From ZC4RG30 sp963777735 (GTDB taxonomy: Bacteria; Pseudomonadota; Gammaproteobacteria; Steroidobacterales; Steroidobacteraceae): DNA of 64,000 nucleotides. Shown piece after piece: positions 28,292-42,022 of this stretch. The stretch covers positions 1,612,001-1,676,000 of the forward strand of contig CAVZRQ010000008.1 of the NCBI GenBank assembly GCA_963777735.1. The letters are read 5' to 3'. Position 1 is the first letter of the stretch, and each line of letters begins with the position of its first letter. The translations under genes and the position numbers were made by a program. The notes under the pieces were generated by a model, which was given only the letters and a program-made list of their open reading frames with translations, had not been told where the DNA came from and ran no database searches.

Positions 28292-28313
28292 GACTCCGGA
28301 AAGGTGCCTCCTC

Positions 28314-29432
28314 ATGAGTCGTATCGTCCTGTTCGTGCATGACCTGCGTGCCAGTGGCGTCGTGCGGGACAGCCTGAATCTCGCGCTGCATTGCGCGCCA
28401 TTCCACACGGTCACGCTGGTGTCGGGCCATCGCACGGGTTTCCTGCAGGAACAGGTTCGCGCCTCCGGCATTGAGTGGATCTGCCTGCGCGATCGGGCAG
28501 GTGGAAACGCGAGCCGCCTGTTCGCCATCCCGCCGCTGCTGCGTCGCTGGCTGCGCCACCAGGAACCCTGTGTGCTGGTGTCGATGGGAAACATGGGGCA
28601 CGCGACGGTCTACCTGGCCAGCCGCGGCCTCCCGCATGTGCAACGTATCTATCGCATCAGCAATGAAGTCGCACGGCACGAAGGACTGTTTGGCTGGCTC
28701 AGGACCAGCTGGATCCGGCGTCTCATCCAGGATGCCGACGGACTGCCGCTGGTTGGCGCCGCGCTGGCCGCAAATCCACTGTTCGCATCCACGTTGCAGC
28801 GTGGCGTTGCCGTGCAGATGGCCAGTGGCGTCGACATCGCATACGCCAGACAACTGGCCGAAGCGCCCTCTCCACATGCCTGGTTCCAGGAGGATGTACC
28901 TGTCGTGCTCGGTATCGGACGGCTGCGCCCACAGAAGAACTTCGGCCTGCTGATTGAAGCCGCGGCATTGCTGCGTCGAACACGTCGCTGTCGACTGGTA
29001 ATCATTGGCGGTGGTTCGGAAGGTGAGCGCGTTGCGCTCGCGAAACAGGCCGCGCACGCAGGACTGGGTGATGACTTCCTGCTGGCCGGTGAGACGCAGA
29101 ATGTTTTCTGCTGGCTCGCCCGCGCGCAGGTGTTTGTGCTGCCATCGCGATGGGAGGGCTCATCCGTGGCCTTGATTGAAGCCATGTCAGTGGGCACGCC
29201 CATCGTTGCGTCGATGCTCGCCGGTGACGCCGCGGAGGTTCTGGAGAATGGACGTTTCGGCCGCTTGTTCGACGGCGCAAGTGCTCCGCTGCTGGCCGAG
29301 GCCATCGAGTTGCAGCTGTCTGATCAGGTCGTGAAGCCGGGAGACCGGGCGCTCCGCTATGGCGAACCCTGGGAGTCCTATCGCTCGATGTTCGAGCGCG
29401 TGGCTGCCGCCAGCAATTCGTCGACCGTATAG
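28314..29432 (+). CDS. Glycosyltransferase, GT4 family (GT-B fold)
   Basis: 372 residues. N-terminal Rossmann half MSRIVLFVHDLRASGVVRDSLNLA. The C-terminal nucleotide-sugar half shows VLGIGRLRPQKNFGLLIEAA, RLVIIGGGSEG, the loop FVLPSRWEGSSVALIEAMSVGTPIVAS and GDAAEVLENGRFGRL. These are GT4 hallmarks, with the EX7E-type pair in EGSSVALIE. The sugar and acceptor are unknown and no polysaccharide cluster surrounds it. AAAGG precedes the ATG at 28314. Its leader carries a terminator-ended structured region. Confidence 0.88.
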   Translation: MSRIVLFVHDLRASGVVRDSLNLALHCAPFHTVTLVSGHRTGFLQEQVRASGIEWICLRDRAGGNASRLFAIPPLLRRWLRHQEPCVLVSMGNMGHATVYLASRGLPHVQRIYRISNEVARHEGLFGWLRTSWIRRLIQDADGLPLVGAALAANPLFASTLQRGVAVQMASGVDIAYARQLAEAPSPHAWFQEDVPVVLGIGRLRPQKNFGLLIEAAALLRRTRRCRLVIIGGGSEGERVALAKQAAHAGLGDDFLLAGETQNVFCWLARAQVFVLPSRWEGSSVALIEAMSVGTPIVASMLAGDAAEVLENGRFGRLFDGASAPLLAEAIELQLSDQVVKPGDRALRYGEPWESYRSMFERVAAASNSSTV

Positions 29433-30013
29433 CCGGGCGTTCCCAGCTTTGGCGGGCGCGGCGCAGCTTCCAGAAAAGAAATCTCCCGCGACAATGATTC
29501 ACGCCAGGGCCTGCCTGCCGGATCATGCCGGCCACAAGGCAGGCAGCTCGCATACCCGGGGTATTCCGGCGTGACGTAAGGATCATCTTCCTTGCCGCGC
29601 ACCGGCTCGGCCACTTCGCCATCTTCATCCTGCAGCGGGAACATCCAGCAGGTGGTGGGCTTGTAGGACCAGGGATGCTGACCGTTGTTGCGCGCGAACT
29701 TCTCGAGCTCGCAGAAGCCCTGGGCATCGCCAAACACACAACGCGTACGCGTGAAATGCGCCGGAAAATCCGCGCTGCGGTATTCGTTCGGCCGGGTTGC
29801 CGTCTTGCGACCGAGGAACTCGCCATCCCAGTAACCATCCACGACGAACTGCTCCGGCAACTTGGCGCGCAGTTCCGGCAGCTTCGCCACCAGCTCGCGC
29901 AGGAACTCTTCTTCACCGGGCTGCAGATACACCCCGTCGTAACAGCATCGCCCCTCGCACTTCAATACATCACAGGTCGACATGCACAGCTCACCCGACA
30001 GAACACCGCTCAT
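29378..30013 (-). CDS. YkgJ-like cysteine-cluster protein
   Basis: 211 residues. A metal-binding pattern opens the protein (CMSTCDVLKCEGRCCYDGVYL) and further cysteines follow (RCVFGDAQGFCELEKFA, TTCWMFPL, YASCLPCGRHDP). This resembles the zinc/iron-chelating YkgJ-type domain, whose function is not established. ATG at 30013 overlaps the stop of the histidine kinase gene (ATGA), so it is translated with the kinase. The last 55 nt overlap the convergent glycosyltransferase gene. Confidence 0.7.
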   Translation of the reverse strand: MSGVLSGELCMSTCDVLKCEGRCCYDGVYLQPGEEEFLRELVAKLPELRAKLPEQFVVDGYWDGEFLGRKTATRPNEYRSADFPAHFTRTRCVFGDAQGFCELEKFARNNGQHPWSYKPTTCWMFPLQDEDGEVAEPVRGKEDDPYVTPEYPGYASCLPCGRHDPAGRPWRESLSREISFLEAAPRPPKLGTPGYTVDELLAAATRSNIER

Positions 30014-32133
30014 GCTGATCCCTTGTTGTCCGCGAAGAAGTAATGCTGGATTTCCGATGGTGCCTCGGAGCGCAGTGGAAACACCAACTCGAAACGCGCG
30101 CCCTGCCCGGGTGCGGTGTCCACCGTGAACTTGCCACCGGCTTCCTGCACGCGATCGGCGATGCTCCACAGGCCGAACCCGCCGCTACGGGCACCGAACA
30201 TGTCGAGCTGCCACTCGAAGCCCTTGCCGCCATCGGCCACTTCCACCCGCAATGTGTCGGCATCGCCATGCACCTTCACCTGCGCAGCGTTGACGCCTGC
30301 ATGTTTGATCACATTGCGCAGCAGCTCGCGCACCAGCTTGAACACCAGCACCCGCACATCGAGCTTGATGGCATCCTCTTTCACGCGGGCGTCCAGATCC
30401 ACCTGCAGCTTGTCATGCCCGCGCAGATAGACGGCCAGCCACTGCAGGGCTGGCGCCAGACCGAGGTCATAGAGCCCGGGCGGGCTCAGGTCGGAAATCA
30501 CATGCCGCGTGCGTTCCTGCACATCCCGCAGGCGCACGCGCACTTCGTCCAGCAGCAGGCGCACATCCGGTGGTGCGTGTTCGCGCGCCACTTCCAGTGT
30601 CATGCCCATGCCCACCAGCGATTGCCCGATGCCATCATGCAGGTCCACCGCCGTGGCGCGCCGCGCCTTCTCCTCTGCCGTGTTGATCTGCCGCGCGTAG
30701 GACTTCAGCCGATCCTGATCCCGCAGCAAGCGCGCGGTCAGCTCGACCAGTTCGGTAATGTCCCGCGCCACTCCCCAGATGCGCTGCAGATGCTGGTCCT
30801 GCACCACGCCACTGAAAGATGTCAGGAAGGTGTGCTGCCGGCCATGCAGGTTGGTCGTGAACCGCAGTCCGTCCATGGAGAAACCCTGTTTCGCAGCCTG
30901 CTCGATATGCTGCTCGTAGATGGCGCTCCACGGCAGCTCGCGTCGCCACATGCCGAGGTCATGCGCCAGATCCACGGCATCGAACTGTCGGTAGGACAGA
31001 TTGCATTCCGCCACCTGGCCATGTTCGCGCAGCCAGGCCAGCTGCTGTTGCGGTGGCAGGGAAACCGGCATCGGCTGCGTCAACTCCACACGCCACACCG
31101 CCTCGGTGCTCAGATCCACAAAATTCCGGTAACGCGATTCGCTGTCGCGCAGGCGGGCCAGGGCGATGCGCATTTCCGTCAGCGCCGTGGCCAGCACAAA
31201 GGACGTCGCCGCCACCGACAGGAGGAACGCCTGTACATGTGCCGTGCGGCTGAATGGATCCACCGCCACAAACGGGCCCTTCAACTCCGAGGCCAGCTCG
31301 GCGCACAGCAGCACTGTGCCCATCGACAGAGTAGCCACCCAACGTGGCGGTGAACGGAAAGCCGCATACACCAGCAGGATGAGCATGACAAAGGGCAATT
31401 GCAGCATCGACGCGGCGCCGCCTGCCGATGCGCTGAATACATAAACGCTGGCCAGCGCGAGCAGCACCGCCAGCACCAGCATCTCGGCGCGCGAGCGCAA
31501 TGCAAGCTCCGGAAAATCCTTGCGCACCGGGACACACCAGCAGAACACCACCGGCACCACCGCCAGGTTGCCGAGCCAGTTGCCCACCCACCAGATCTGG
31601 ATCTGATGCAGGTAGCCCTGTGCGCTGTAAAGGCCAGATGAATTGACGGCTGCTCCCAGCAGTGCTCCCACCAGCGAGCCGATGCCGGCGGCGAAGATGA
31701 ACTGGATTGTCTGTGCCGTACGCACCTGCGATCGGTCGCTGATCAGCCAGCGCGCGATGCTGGCGCCAACAAGGGAGTCGATGGCATTGGAAGCCACGAA
31801 AAGCAGCGCCATGCCCGGCACGAACGGCGCCTGCAGCAGCGCGGCGAAGGAGAATTCCACCGCCACATGCAGCGCCAGGAATGCCGGCCAGTAGATTCGG
31901 TCCGACAGCCACAGCGCGGCGAACAGCAAGCCGGCGGAAGGCCACATGACCGCAGGCTCGCTGATGGATTCCTTGAATTCATACCCCAGCCACACGAGCA
32001 GGATATAGGCCACCAGGAAGGCTGCCAGGACACCGATCGGGCCACCGAATCGCTGCAGCACGGCTTGCCAGGGGCTGCCGCGATGGCGCGCGTCCAGCTG
32101 AACGAACTCCGCCCCTTGAAGCTCTGTGCTCAC
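30010..32133 (-). CDS. MASE1-domain sensor histidine kinase (NarX/HisKA_3 type)
   Basis: 707 residues. The first 320 form a MASE1 membrane sensor with eight or more helices (ILLVWLGYEFKESISEPAVMWPSAGLLFAALWL near its start). A PAS-like segment (about 325-460) is followed by the HisKA_3 dimerisation region, in which the phosphorylated His is in VDLHDGIGQSLVGMG. The ATPase domain shows ELLRNVIKHAG (N box), GKGFEW (G1) and GGFGLWSIADRVQEAGG. The usual partner is a LuxR-type response regulator, but none is adjacent; the coupled downstream gene is a cysteine-cluster protein instead. Confidence 0.9.
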   Translation of the reverse strand: MSTELQGAEFVQLDARHRGSPWQAVLQRFGGPIGVLAAFLVAYILLVWLGYEFKESISEPAVMWPSAGLLFAALWLSDRIYWPAFLALHVAVEFSFAALLQAPFVPGMALLFVASNAIDSLVGASIARWLISDRSQVRTAQTIQFIFAAGIGSLVGALLGAAVNSSGLYSAQGYLHQIQIWWVGNWLGNLAVVPVVFCWCVPVRKDFPELALRSRAEMLVLAVLLALASVYVFSASAGGAASMLQLPFVMLILLVYAAFRSPPRWVATLSMGTVLLCAELASELKGPFVAVDPFSRTAHVQAFLLSVAATSFVLATALTEMRIALARLRDSESRYRNFVDLSTEAVWRVELTQPMPVSLPPQQQLAWLREHGQVAECNLSYRQFDAVDLAHDLGMWRRELPWSAIYEQHIEQAAKQGFSMDGLRFTTNLHGRQHTFLTSFSGVVQDQHLQRIWGVARDITELVELTARLLRDQDRLKSYARQINTAEEKARRATAVDLHDGIGQSLVGMGMTLEVAREHAPPDVRLLLDEVRVRLRDVQERTRHVISDLSPPGLYDLGLAPALQWLAVYLRGHDKLQVDLDARVKEDAIKLDVRVLVFKLVRELLRNVIKHAGVNAAQVKVHGDADTLRVEVADGGKGFEWQLDMFGARSGGFGLWSIADRVQEAGGKFTVDTAPGQGARFELVFPLRSEAPSEIQHYFFADNKGSA

Positions 32134-32257
32134 TCGCCTCCCAGATCCATTTCCAAGCCTAGTCCGGTGTGCACCCCCGGGTAAACCGGGAGCGCTGCAT
32201 TTGTGCCACCCGACGCCGAGATATCACCTCTAGGCTATAATGCGCCCGGGAGGGAAT

Positions 32258-33160
32258 ATGGCCATCACTTTCCGGCAGCTCGAGATCTTTGTCGCAGCCG
32301 CCAAGGACTGCAATTTCCGGCGCACGGCCGATCGCCTGGGCGTCAGCCAGCCGTCGATCAGCAATCAGATCCGCGCTCTGGAAGGCCATCTGGGGCATTG
32401 CCTGTTCGAACGCCGGCGCGGCTCGCCACCCACCTTGTCGACCGACGGACAGGTCTTTCTCGAGCGCGCCAAGGAGCTGGTGCTAGGTCGCCAGGAAATG
32501 GAACATCAGGGCAACAACACACGTGGCACCCGGGTGATCCGTCTGGCGGTAACTGCGGGCCCGCTGCTGCTCGATGCCTACATCCGGCCGCGGCTGCCGG
32601 CCTTCTGCGAAGCGAACCCGGGCATCCACCTCGATTTCGTGCAACTGAATCCGATCCGCGGCGCCGCGCCCATGGTGCTGAGCGGCGAGGCAGACCTCGC
32701 CGTATTCACGGGCGATTATGTGATCGACGACCGGCTGCAGTCGGAGATCATCAATACCGTGGGGGTGTCGATCTACGCCTCGCCAGCCCTGGCCAAGCGC
32801 GCCGCCAAACCCGGCGCCAACATCGCCGATCTGCCATTCATCATGCCGCCGGATGATTTCCGGCCCACGCGCTTCATGTGGCGCACGCTGAAGGAAGCGG
32901 GCATCGAGCCGAAGAACATCATCGCGCGCTCGCAGTTTCCCGAGGTGACGGCCACCATGTGTCTCGAGGGGCATGGCGTCGCGGTGCTGTTCGACCACTT
33001 CGTTGCCAGTGGTCTGGCCGAAGGCCGCATCGTGAAGCTTGGCCCGCCCATGCCCAGCACCTCGCTGGTGCTGCTCATCGGTTCGCGCGCGCAGCGCCCT
33101 GCCGCGGCACCCGCGGTGGAACTGTTCCGTCAGGCCACCCGCAAGCTCGCGACACGGTAA
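32258..33160 (+). CDS. LysR-family transcriptional regulator
   Basis: 300 residues. An N-terminal winged helix-turn-helix (FRQLEIFVAAAKDCNFRRTADRLGVSQPSISNQIRALE) and a periplasmic-binding-like effector domain (IRLAVTAGPLLLDAYIRPRLPAF onward) are typical. The ligand is unknown. ATG at 32258 has GGGAGGG just upstream. It is divergent from the histidine kinase and immediately followed by trmO without a gap, so its usual divergent-target logic would point to the kinase. Confidence 0.9.
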   Translation: MAITFRQLEIFVAAAKDCNFRRTADRLGVSQPSISNQIRALEGHLGHCLFERRRGSPPTLSTDGQVFLERAKELVLGRQEMEHQGNNTRGTRVIRLAVTAGPLLLDAYIRPRLPAFCEANPGIHLDFVQLNPIRGAAPMVLSGEADLAVFTGDYVIDDRLQSEIINTVGVSIYASPALAKRAAKPGANIADLPFIMPPDDFRPTRFMWRTLKEAGIEPKNIIARSQFPEVTATMCLEGHGVAVLFDHFVASGLAEGRIVKLGPPMPSTSLVLLIGSRAQRPAAAPAVELFRQATRKLATR

Positions 33161-33949
33161 TTGCTGACGCTGCAACCCATCGGGCACATGCGCACCGCCT
33201 TCGCCACGAAGGTGGAGGCGCCCCGCCAACCCGCTGCCGCAACCGGCACACCCGGGATCATCGAGCTCCTTCCCGGCATGAACCTGGAACACGCCATCGA
33301 AGACCTCGCGGGCTGGGAGCGTATCTGGGTCATCTTCTGGTTTGATCGCAATGCAGGCTGGCGCCCCAAGGTGCTGCCACCGCGCAGCACCGATGGCCGC
33401 AAGGGTGTGCTCGCCACGCGCTCACCCCATCGCCCGAACCCCATCGGCCTCTCCGCGCTGCGGCTGGAACGCATCGAGGGGCTGCAGCTGCATGTGCTGG
33501 ATGCGGACCTTCTCGATGGCACGCCGGTGCTCGATATCAAACCGTATGTGCCCTACACCGATGCGTTTCCGGAATCCGGCAGCGGCTGGCTGGCGCCAGC
33601 TGCTGCGGATCCGGGCAAGGCCTATGTGGTGGGTTTCTCGGCAGCAGCTGAAACACAGCTGGCCTGGATTGCAGCGCGCTCCGCCTTGCCCTTGCGAGAA
33701 CGAATCGTGAATACCCTGATGCTCGGCCCACAGCCGCATCCTTATCGCCGCATCAAACGCGGCAAAGATGGCGGCCTTGCTCTCGCCGTGCAGGATTGGC
33801 GCGCAACGTTCGAGGTCAGTGGAGAAGTTGTCCGCGTGCTGGCGCTTCACACCGGCTACCGCCCGTCGCAGCTCGAAACAGGTGCCGACGATCCATCCGG
33901 CCAGCTGCGCCTGCACCGCGAGTTCGCGGCGCAGTTTGCCTCAGGCTGA
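33161..33949 (+). CDS. trmO: tRNA (N6-threonylcarbamoyladenosine37-N6)-methyltransferase TrmO
   Basis: Methylates t6A37 using S-adenosylmethionine; the TsaA/UPF0066 fold. Visible are PIGHMRTAFATKVEAPRQPA (N-terminal), WVIFWFDRNAGW, LATRSPHRPNPIGLSALRLERIEG (the SAM-binding RSPHRPNPIGLS motif) and LDIKPYVPYTDAFPES. The C-terminal domain (about 140-255) is present. The start is TTG at 33161, directly after the lysR stop; no other start fits the family N-terminus. Confidence 0.92.
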   Translation: MLTLQPIGHMRTAFATKVEAPRQPAAATGTPGIIELLPGMNLEHAIEDLAGWERIWVIFWFDRNAGWRPKVLPPRSTDGRKGVLATRSPHRPNPIGLSALRLERIEGLQLHVLDADLLDGTPVLDIKPYVPYTDAFPESGSGWLAPAAADPGKAYVVGFSAAAETQLAWIAARSALPLRERIVNTLMLGPQPHPYRRIKRGKDGGLALAVQDWRATFEVSGEVVRVLALHTGYRPSQLETGADDPSGQLRLHREFAAQFASG

Positions 33950-34867
33950 AGTTTCTTCCGGCCAGTACAGCCGCATCGGATTGTCGACCAGCAGCTTCTG
34001 CTGCAACGCTGCCGTCACCGCGATATGCGGGATGAAATCCACCAGCAGGCCATCATCCGGCATGTGGTCTTTCAGGTTCGGATGCGGCCAGTCCGTGCCC
34101 CACAGCACGCGCTCCGGGAATTCTTCCACCACGCGGCGCGCGAAGGGAATCACGTCGCGGTAGGCGTGGCGTTCGCCATTCAGCGCCGGTGGTCCGCTCA
34201 CGGAAAGCCGCTCCGGGCAACTCACCTTGCTCCATACATTCTGGTGCTCGCGCATGAACTTCAGGAACAGGCTGAACTGCGGGCCATCGACCGGCATCTT
34301 CACATCCGGCCGGCCCATGTGATCCACCACCACGGTGGTGGGCAGCGCGGTGAAGAAGTCCCACAGCTCGGGCAGATCCACCGCCTCGAAATAGATCACC
34401 ACATGCCAGCCGAGCTTGCCGATGCGGCCGGCGATCTCCAGCAATTCATCCTTCGGCGTGAAATCGACCAGCCGCTTCACGAAGTTGAAGCGCACGCCGC
34501 GCACGCCCGCAGCATGCAGCTCGGCCAGTTCCCCGTCGGTCACGGTGCGGCGCACCGTCGCCACGCCACGCGCCTTGCCATTCGCTGCGCGGCAGGCATC
34601 GACCATCGCGCTGTTGTCCGCGCCATGGCAGGTCGCCTGCACGATCACATTGCGCGCAAAACCCAGGTGATCACGCAAAGCAAATAACTGCTGCTTCGAC
34701 GCATCGCAGGGCGTGTACTTGCGCTCCGGCGCGAAGGGAAACTCCGCGCCCGGCCCGAACACATGGCAATGCGCATCCACCGCGCCGGCCGGCAGCACGA
34801 AGCGGGGTTTCGACGGGCCTGCGTACCAGTCCAGCCAGCCGGGGGTCTTGGTGAACACTTCAGACAT
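33941..34867 (-). CDS. ligI: 2-pyrone-4,6-dicarboxylate lactonase-like amidohydrolase (LigI type)
   Basis: About 308 residues of the amidohydrolase superfamily. The match to LigI is close along its length: the metal-binding start VDAHCHVFGPGAEFPF, LFALRDHLGFARNVIVQATCHG, GVRGVRFNFVKRLVD, WHVVIYFEAVDL, VVDHMGRPDV, LWGTDWPHPNLKDHMPDDGLLVD and NPMRLYW at the end. LigI opens 2-pyrone-4,6-dicarboxylate in the protocatechuate 4,5-cleavage pathway, but no other lig gene is here. ATG 34867 overlaps the end of gltD by 8 nt. The true substrate may be a related lactone. Confidence 0.78.
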   Translation of the reverse strand: MSEVFTKTPGWLDWYAGPSKPRFVLPAGAVDAHCHVFGPGAEFPFAPERKYTPCDASKQQLFALRDHLGFARNVIVQATCHGADNSAMVDACRAANGKARGVATVRRTVTDGELAELHAAGVRGVRFNFVKRLVDFTPKDELLEIAGRIGKLGWHVVIYFEAVDLPELWDFFTALPTTVVVDHMGRPDVKMPVDGPQFSLFLKFMREHQNVWSKVSCPERLSVSGPPALNGERHAYRDVIPFARRVVEEFPERVLWGTDWPHPNLKDHMPDDGLLVDFIPHIAVTAALQQKLLVDNPMRLYWPEETSA

Positions 34868-36276
34868 CAATGCCAAGGTATCCCAGGATGCCCTTGGCCG
34901 CTTCGCGACCCTCGAACACCGCCGTCACCACCAGATCGGAACCGCGCACCATGTCACCGCCGGCAAACACCTTCGGGTTCGTGGTCTGGAACGGTGTCTT
35001 GCGATCGGCAGTCACGCGCACGCGGCCATTGCCATGCACGCCGATGGCATGCTGCTCGAACCACCCGCCGGGCTCGGCTGGAAGCCGAAGGCAATGACCA
35101 CCGCATCCGCGGGAATCACTTCTTCAGTACCCGGCACGTTCTCGGCCACGCGCCGGCCGCGTGCATCCGGCTTGCCGAGACGCGTCTCGACCACCCGCAC
35201 GCCTTCCACCTTGCCATTGCCGATGATCTCCACCGGCTGGCGGTTGAACAGGAACGTGACGCCCTCTTCCATGCTGTTCTTGTAGTCGCGGCGCGAGCCG
35301 GGCATGTTCTCGGCGTCGCGCCGATAGGTGCAGGTCACCGACTCGGCACCCTGGCGGATGGCCGTGCGATTGCAGTCCATGCCGGTGTCGCCACCGCCCA
35401 GCACCACCACGCGCTTGCCCTCCAGGTTCACGAACGTCGAACTGCCCGGCAGTCCGAGCTCATGATTGATGTTCGAGATCAGGTACGGCAGCGCCTCGTG
35501 CACGCCCGGCAGATCCTCGCCGGGGAAGCCGCCCTTCACATACTTGTAGGTGCCCATGCCGAGGAACACGGCATCGAATTCCTCCAGCAGCTTCTCGAAG
35601 GGCATGTCCTTGCCGATCTCCACGCCCAGCCGGAACTCCACGCCCATGCCTTCCATGAGCTCGCGGCGCGTCTCGACCACTTCCTTCTCGAGCTTGAAGG
35701 GCGGGATGCCGAAGGTGAGCAGGCCACCGATGCGCGCGTACTTGTCGAACACCACCGGCTGCACGCCATTGCGCACGAGGATGTCGGCACAGCCCAGGCC
35801 CGCCGGGCCCGCGCCGATCACGGCCACGCGCTTGCCGGTCTTCACGACATTCGACATGTCCGGACGCCAGCCCTGCTTCAGGGCTTCGTCGGTGATGTAC
35901 TTCTCGATCGAGCCGATCGTCACGGCACCGAGGCCGTCGTTCAGCGTGCAGGCGCCTTCGCACAGGCGATCCTGCGGACAGATGCGGCCGCACATCTCGG
36001 GCAGCGAGTTCGTCTGGTGCGACAGCTCCGCCGCCTCGAACAGGTTGCCCTCGTTGATCAGCTTCAGCCAGTTCGGGATGTAGTTGTGCACCGGGCACTT
36101 CCACTCGCAGAACGGGTTGCCGCAGGAGAGGCAACGGCCCGCCTGCTGCGCGGCGCCCGTCGGCTCGAACTGCGTGTAGATCTCGCGGAACTCGGTCTTG
36201 CGCACCTCGATGGGCAGCTTCTCCGGATCGTGCCGGGGAATGTCGAGGAACTGCAGATTCTTGTCGGCAACTGACA

Positions 36277-36277
<1 letters not shown>
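34860..36277 (-). CDS. gltD: Glutamate synthase small subunit (one frameshift near the end)
   Basis: Passes electrons from NADPH to the large subunit for glutamine-dependent glutamate synthesis. N-terminal Fe-S cysteines are in CLSCGNPFCEWKCPVHNYI and CGRICPQDRLCEGACT. FAD binding is in VAVIGAGPAGLGCADIL and NADPH binding in VVVLGGGDTGMDCNRTA. The frame breaks near 35065 after AFGFQPS; the C-terminus (NPKVFAGGDMVRGSDLVVTAVFEGREAAKGIL) continues in the next frame to a stop at 34860. Restored length is about 472 residues, as expected. It overlaps gltB by 1 nt. Confidence 0.92.
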
Positions 36278-40770
<4,493 letters not shown>

Positions 40771-41012
40771 CTTCTTATACGGCTCCTGGTCGTATGCGTG
40801 CCGGGGCCTTTGCAGAGGCGACAAAGCCTCCGTCACAGGCGAGCCCACGACGACCTGATGATCAAACGATTGCGTCTCGAGCCTGGCCTGCCCGATGCGG
40901 CCAACGGAGACAGTCTCTGCCGAATGATACCGCTGCCTGCGCAGGATTCAATTCGCGAAGGCGACGATAAGGGGCTACACCCGTGTAAATCAGGCCTTTG
41001 CGAATTATGAGG

Positions 41013-41330
41013 TTATGCGCGGAAGCGCGAAGGCATCGCGAAGCGCCAGGCGAACAGCAGCGCCGCGCCGCTCAGGCTCCAGCCCAGCGCCGCCTGCGCA
41101 TCCGGCGCTGACAGGGACAGCACTGCGGCATACAGCAGCTCACCGCCCAGCCATGCCGCCACACTGACACAGGCAGCAATTCCCACCCCGCGCAGCAGCA
41201 AGGGCGCCCATGCCTCTCGCTCTTCTGCCTTCAACGCCACCCGCGCAGCAAAACCCGGCGGTGGCTGCCATTCGGGCAACCGCGCCAGGGCGGCATCGAT
41301 CCGCTGCATTTCCTGTGGGTCGTTCTTCAT
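41013..41330 (-). CDS. Small membrane protein, likely anti-sigma partner
   Basis: 105 residues. A soluble N-terminal part (about 1-40, MQRIDAALARLPEWQPPPGF) is followed by two membrane helices (LLLRGVGIAACVSVAAWLGG and an Ala/Leu-rich one). Its start overlaps the stop of the ECF sigma gene by 4 nt, the standard layout of sigma/anti-sigma pairs. No zinc-binding HxxxCxxC motif is present, so this is not a ZAS-type anti-sigma. Role inferred from context only. Confidence 0.6.
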   Translation of the reverse strand: MKNDPQEMQRIDAALARLPEWQPPPGFAARVALKAEEREAWAPLLLRGVGIAACVSVAAWLGGELLYAAVLSLSAPDAQAALGWSLSGAALLFAWRFAMPSRFRA

Positions 41331-41899
41331 GCCAGACGCTCCCGCAGCAGCGCCTTGCCGCGGAACACCAGCGTCTTGACCGTGCCTGTGGGAATACCGA
41401 GCATCATCGCGATCTCATCGTAGCCCAGCTCCTGCAGCGCGGCATACGCCAGCGGCAGGCGATAGCGCTCCGGCAGCCCGTCCACGGCGGCATGCACCCG
41501 GGCCACTTCTTCGTCCGAGATGGCCCTCGCAAGGGGATCCGATGCCACACCTTCCTCAGGCCAGCCCGCTTCCGCAGCGCTGAGCCCCGGCTCGTCGCAC
41601 AGCTCTGTCGCGGAGAACTGCGGCCGCCTTCCCTGACGACGCAGCTCGTCGAGCGCCACGCGGTGCGCGATGCTGCAGATCCAGGTCGAGAGGCGGGCAC
41701 GTCCGTCGAATCCGGCCAATGCGCGGAACGCGCGCAGAAAAGTCTCCTGGCAGAGATCCTCCACGAGAGGGTGGTCACGCACCACGCGCCAGATGACCGT
41801 GCCGGCAATGCGCGCATGGCGGGATACCAGGCGCGCGCAGGCAGCCTGGTCGCCCGCAAGGCAGCGTCGCACCAGTTCCGCATCGGACTCCTCTACCAC
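41327..41899 (-). CDS. ECF sigma factor
   Basis: 190 residues of the extracytoplasmic-function sigma family. Region 2 is DHPLVEDLCQETFLRAFRALAGFDGRARLSTWICSIAHRVALDELRR. Region 4 is LPERYRLPLAYAALQELGYDEIAMMLGIPTGTVKTLVFRGKALL. The linker between them is longer and more acidic than usual. It is translationally coupled to a small membrane protein downstream. A plausible ECF promoter (41965-41993) lies on the other side and faces away from it. Confidence 0.93.
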   Translation of the reverse strand: MVEESDAELVRRCLAGDQAACARLVSRHARIAGTVIWRVVRDHPLVEDLCQETFLRAFRALAGFDGRARLSTWICSIAHRVALDELRRQGRRPQFSATELCDEPGLSAAEAGWPEEGVASDPLARAISDEEVARVHAAVDGLPERYRLPLAYAALQELGYDEIAMMLGIPTGTVKTLVFRGKALLRERLA

Positions 41900-41964
41900 C
41901 GCTCACCCGACTGCTGTTCGGAAGTAAGACGCGTGATGGCCTTGCCCGGTTTCACGCGCAGGAA

Positions 41965-41993
41965 TGAAACCTCGGTGCCCGTCGCGGCGTCTC
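41965..41993 (+). promoter_or_regulatory. ECF-type promoter in front of the 42023 membrane-protein gene
   Basis: TGAAACC (41965-41971), a 16-nt spacer and CGTCTC (41988-41993) fit the GAAC/CGTC pattern of ECF-sigma promoters. The start codon at 42023 lies 30 nt downstream of the -10 box. It is the natural candidate target of the adjacent divergent sigma factor; no expression evidence. Confidence 0.5.
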
Positions 41994-42022
41994 ATGCACA
42001 TCCACGACACGAGGTGCCTGTC

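Noticed and set aside
32258..33160. The LysR regulator as activator of the sigma-54 promoter
   Set aside because: Sigma-54 needs an AAA+ enhancer-binding protein; LysR proteins lack that ATPase and this one is 10 kb away.
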